This document shows positions 15,222 to 16,533 of a stretch of 16,533 nucleotides of DNA, one piece after another. Numbering within the stretch: position 1 is the stretch's first letter; the number at the start of each line of letters is the position of its first letter. Origin of the DNA: Dehalococcoidia bacterium (GTDB lineage: Bacteria > Chloroflexota > Dehalococcoidia > Lucifugimonadales > SHYF01); contig SHYF01000016.1 of NCBI GenBank assembly GCA_009692985.1, positions 1-16,533 on the forward strand, written 5' to 3'. Both the position numbers and the translations under genes were made by a program. The notes under the pieces are model-generated. The model did not search any database. It was not told the origin of the DNA and worked only from the letters and a program-made list of their open reading frames with translations.

Positions 15222-15566
15222 TCATGGCTGGCGGCCCTCTTGAAGCGCGCGCGGCTCCCCGTCGGCGTGGAGCCTGTGTATCTCATCCGCCAGCAGACCA
15301 ATCTGCTGCTCCAACTCGCTTATGCGCTCGGTGAGGCGCAGGACCACCTCAGCGCCCGCCAGGTTCATGCCCATGTCGTCCATCAACGTCTTGATGCGCC
15401 GGAGCCTTTCCAGGTCACGCTCCGAGTAGTAGCGACGATTGCCCACGGAACGGGATGGAGCGATAAGCCCGGCCCTTTCGTAGTAGCGCAATGTCTGAGC
15501 ATGCACTCCCACCATGCGAGCAACTACGCTGATGACGTACAGCGGCTCATCACGGCTGGTTGTCAT
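15222..15566 (-). CDS. hspR: HspR-type MerR-family heat-shock repressor
   Basis: This 114-residue MerR-family regulator resembles HspR, which represses chaperone genes with DnaK as co-repressor in actinobacteria. Residues 8-17 (LYVISVVARM) and 20-35 (GVHAQTLRYYERAGLI) form the winged-helix DNA-binding domain with the HspR-like VHAQTLRYYE. PSRSVGNRRYYSERDLERL follows as the wing. NLAGAEVVLRL (69-79) is the HspR-type hinge, and residues 80-101 form a dimerising coiled coil. There are no cysteines for metal sensing. ATGA overlap with the dnaJ stop shows tight coupling. The likely target is the palindrome in the promoter at 16502-16530, giving an autoregulated operon; direct binding is inference. 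Confidence 0.9.
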   Translation of the reverse strand: MTTSRDEPLYVISVVARMVGVHAQTLRYYERAGLIAPSRSVGNRRYYSERDLERLRRIKTLMDDMGMNLAGAEVVLRLTERISELEQQIGLLADEIHRLHADGEPRALQEGRQP

Positions 15567-16480
15567 TGCTTCGCGCTCCTTCCGCCGCGACTGGTGCTCA
15601 GCTCCTCAAATAGCTGGCGCTCCCGTTCGGTCAGGTTGGTAGGCAGCACCACCTTCAATGCGACGAACAGGTCGCCCAGGGATGTGGGATCGTCCAGGCG
15701 TGGCATGCCCTGGCCGCGCAGTCGGAAGACCTGGCCATTCTGGCTTTCGTGAGGCAGAGTGAGGACCAACTTGCCTTTCATGGTCTGAACATCCTGCTCA
15801 CAGCCCAGGATAGCGTCCACCAGGGACACGGGCAGGTCTACATAGAGGTCAGCGCCCTTGCGTGTGAAACGGTGATGGGGCTTGACGGCCACCACCAGGT
15901 ACAGTTCCGCGCCGCTTCCAATGGAAACGTGGACGCGTGATGCAGTGTCCACGCCTGGGGGTATCTGCACCTCCAGGCGACGAGCCTGCCCGGCGACCGA
16001 GGCGGGAATCTGCACGATGCGTGTGACGCCGGCGTAGGCCTCCTCCAGGCTGACCTCCACTGGGACCTCCACCGGAGTATCCTGTATCACGGTGCGGCGA
16101 CCGCTGCGCCTTTGGCCAGTCCGTACGTCGCCAAAGAGGTCACCAAAGCCCATGTCACGCAGGTCACCCAAGTCGAAGGTTGAGCCTCCAGCACCGGATC
16201 TCTGCCTGTAGAAAGGCCCGCTGGGCGCACTGTCGCCGGCACTGGCGAACCTATCTGCATACTTCCAGTTTTCGCCGAACTGGTCGTACTTCTTGCGCTT
16301 CTCTGGGTCGGATATGACCTCGTAGGCGGCGTTGATCTCTTTGAACCTCTCCTCAGCGTCCTTGTCCTTCTTGTTAACGTCGGGATGGTACTTGCGGGCC
16401 AAACCGCGGTACGCCTGGCGGACGTCCTTGTCCGAGGCGTCACGGGTCACTCCGAGGATGATGTAGTAATCTTTAGCCAT
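15563..16480 (-). CDS. dnaJ: Type II J-protein (CbpA/DnaJ class, no zinc finger)
   Basis: This 305-residue co-chaperone activates the ATPase of DnaK and delivers substrates. The J domain (about 3-70) has the catalytic HPD at 32-34 (ARKYHPDVNK). A Gly/Ser/Phe-rich linker follows (about 80-120, FGDLFGD). Then come two client-binding domains (VEVPVEVSLEEAYAGVTRIV and GADLYVDLPVSLVDAILGCE). The four CxxCxGxG zinc motifs of DnaJ proper are absent (one Cys only), so this is a CbpA-like class II member. A longer frame begins at 16516, but its extra 12 codons cover the promoter. The start at 16480 (MAKDYYIILGV) has AGGTGA upstream and fits the family. No dnaK or grpE is in view. The stop overlaps the hspR start by ATGA. 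Confidence 0.95.
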   Translation of the reverse strand: MAKDYYIILGVTRDASDKDVRQAYRGLARKYHPDVNKKDKDAEERFKEINAAYEVISDPEKRKKYDQFGENWKYADRFASAGDSAPSGPFYRQRSGAGGSTFDLGDLRDMGFGDLFGDVRTGQRRSGRRTVIQDTPVEVPVEVSLEEAYAGVTRIVQIPASVAGQARRLEVQIPPGVDTASRVHVSIGSGAELYLVVAVKPHHRFTRKGADLYVDLPVSLVDAILGCEQDVQTMKGKLVLTLPHESQNGQVFRLRGQGMPRLDDPTSLGDLFVALKVVLPTNLTERERQLFEELSTSRGGRSAKQ

Positions 16481-16501
16481 GTGGTTCACCTGACGCACCA
16501 C

Positions 16502-16530
16502 ATTATACATACCCATGATGGGGATGTCAA
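16502..16530 (-). promoter_or_regulatory. Consensus promoter of dnaJ-hspR(-clpC)
   Basis: On the minus strand, TTGACA (16525-16530) and TATAAT (16502-16507) are both perfect and 17 bases apart. Transcription should start near 16495, giving a leader of about 15 bases with AGGTGA before the ATG at 16480. A promoter this strong in a heat-shock operon suggests control by repression rather than by an alternative sigma factor. Confidence 0.9.
16508..16526. promoter_or_regulatory. 19-bp palindromic operator candidate for HspR in the promoter spacer
   Basis: The plus strand reads CATACCCATGATGGGGATG: arms CATnCCCAT and ATGGGnATG, pairing at 8 of 9 positions around a central base. It covers the whole 17-base spacer and two bases of the -35. 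It is unlike the actinobacterial HAIR sequence (CTTGAGT-N7-ACTCAAG), so a lineage-specific HspR site is proposed. Confidence 0.6.
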
Positions 16531-16533
16531 ACT

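Noticed and set aside
16481..16516. 12-codon extension of dnaJ (MGMYNVVRQVNH)
   Set aside because: These codons lie on the -10 box and operator of the promoter; MAKDYY at 16480 is the family start with a ribosome site.
1..16533. tRNA, rRNA or riboswitch genes
   Set aside because: No cloverleaf, rRNA core or known riboswitch consensus was recognised by eye in the intergenic stretches.

Overview
The window looks like chromosomal DNA of an uncultivated Chloroflexota bacterium, probably Dehalococcoidia or SAR202-like. The clues are an L21-L27-L31-DUF1385 gene string, an HspR-type heat-shock operon, several envelope-stress genes and short GC-rich dispersed repeats. This placement is inference from gene content and style, not a search result. 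Most of the window is GC-rich core sequence. Two stretches read visibly AT-richer: about 3.9-5.45 kb and 11.8-12.5 kb. Hand counts of single 60-base lines gave 24/60 G+C at 4681-4740 and 28/60 at 12241-12300, against 39/60 at 10441-10500.

Left part (1-3.9 kb). The 3' end of an acyl-CoA dehydrogenase gene runs in from the left edge and converges on a minus-strand pair, uvrB followed by a lipoprotein gene. The lipoprotein's ribosome binding site overlaps the uvrB stop. A 15-bp hairpin separates the converging units.

AT-richer insert (3.9-5.45 kb). A 65-residue zinc-binding protein and a two-domain dCTP deaminase-like protein form a short plus-strand unit, divergent from uvrB.

Envelope-stress unit (5.45-7.0 kb). 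A PspC-domain gene appears to start at ATT behind a strong Shine-Dalgarno sequence. Its frame continues past an in-frame TAG into a LiaF-type membrane domain, then overlaps a LiaF/toastrack gene by one base. On the opposite strand, DUF1385 follows rplU-rpmA-rpmE, which has a near-consensus promoter and a terminator.

Transporter region (9.0-11.7 kb). An MMPL/RND-superfamily exporter has its own near-consensus promoter, back to back with that of rplU. Two inverted copies of a dispersed hairpin-rich repeat flank it, one lying in its transcribed leader. Next comes an AT-richer reading frame resembling the C-terminal part of AIPR abortive-infection proteins, with no recognisable N-terminal half.

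Heat-shock operon (12.6-16.5 kb, minus strand). The order is dnaJ (CbpA-like), hspR, clpC. A consensus TTGACA-17-TATAAT promoter carries a 19-bp palindrome across its spacer, a natural candidate for HspR autoregulation. A third copy of the repeat sits between hspR and clpC. The Clp ATPase has a short middle domain and an IGF loop, so it should partner ClpP rather than act as a ClpB disaggregase.

No tRNA, rRNA, CRISPR array or complete insertion sequence was recognised. The least ordinary observations are the amber-interrupted PspC/LiaF gene with its ATT start, the palindromic heat-shock promoter, the three-copy repeat, and the two AT-richer accessory segments.
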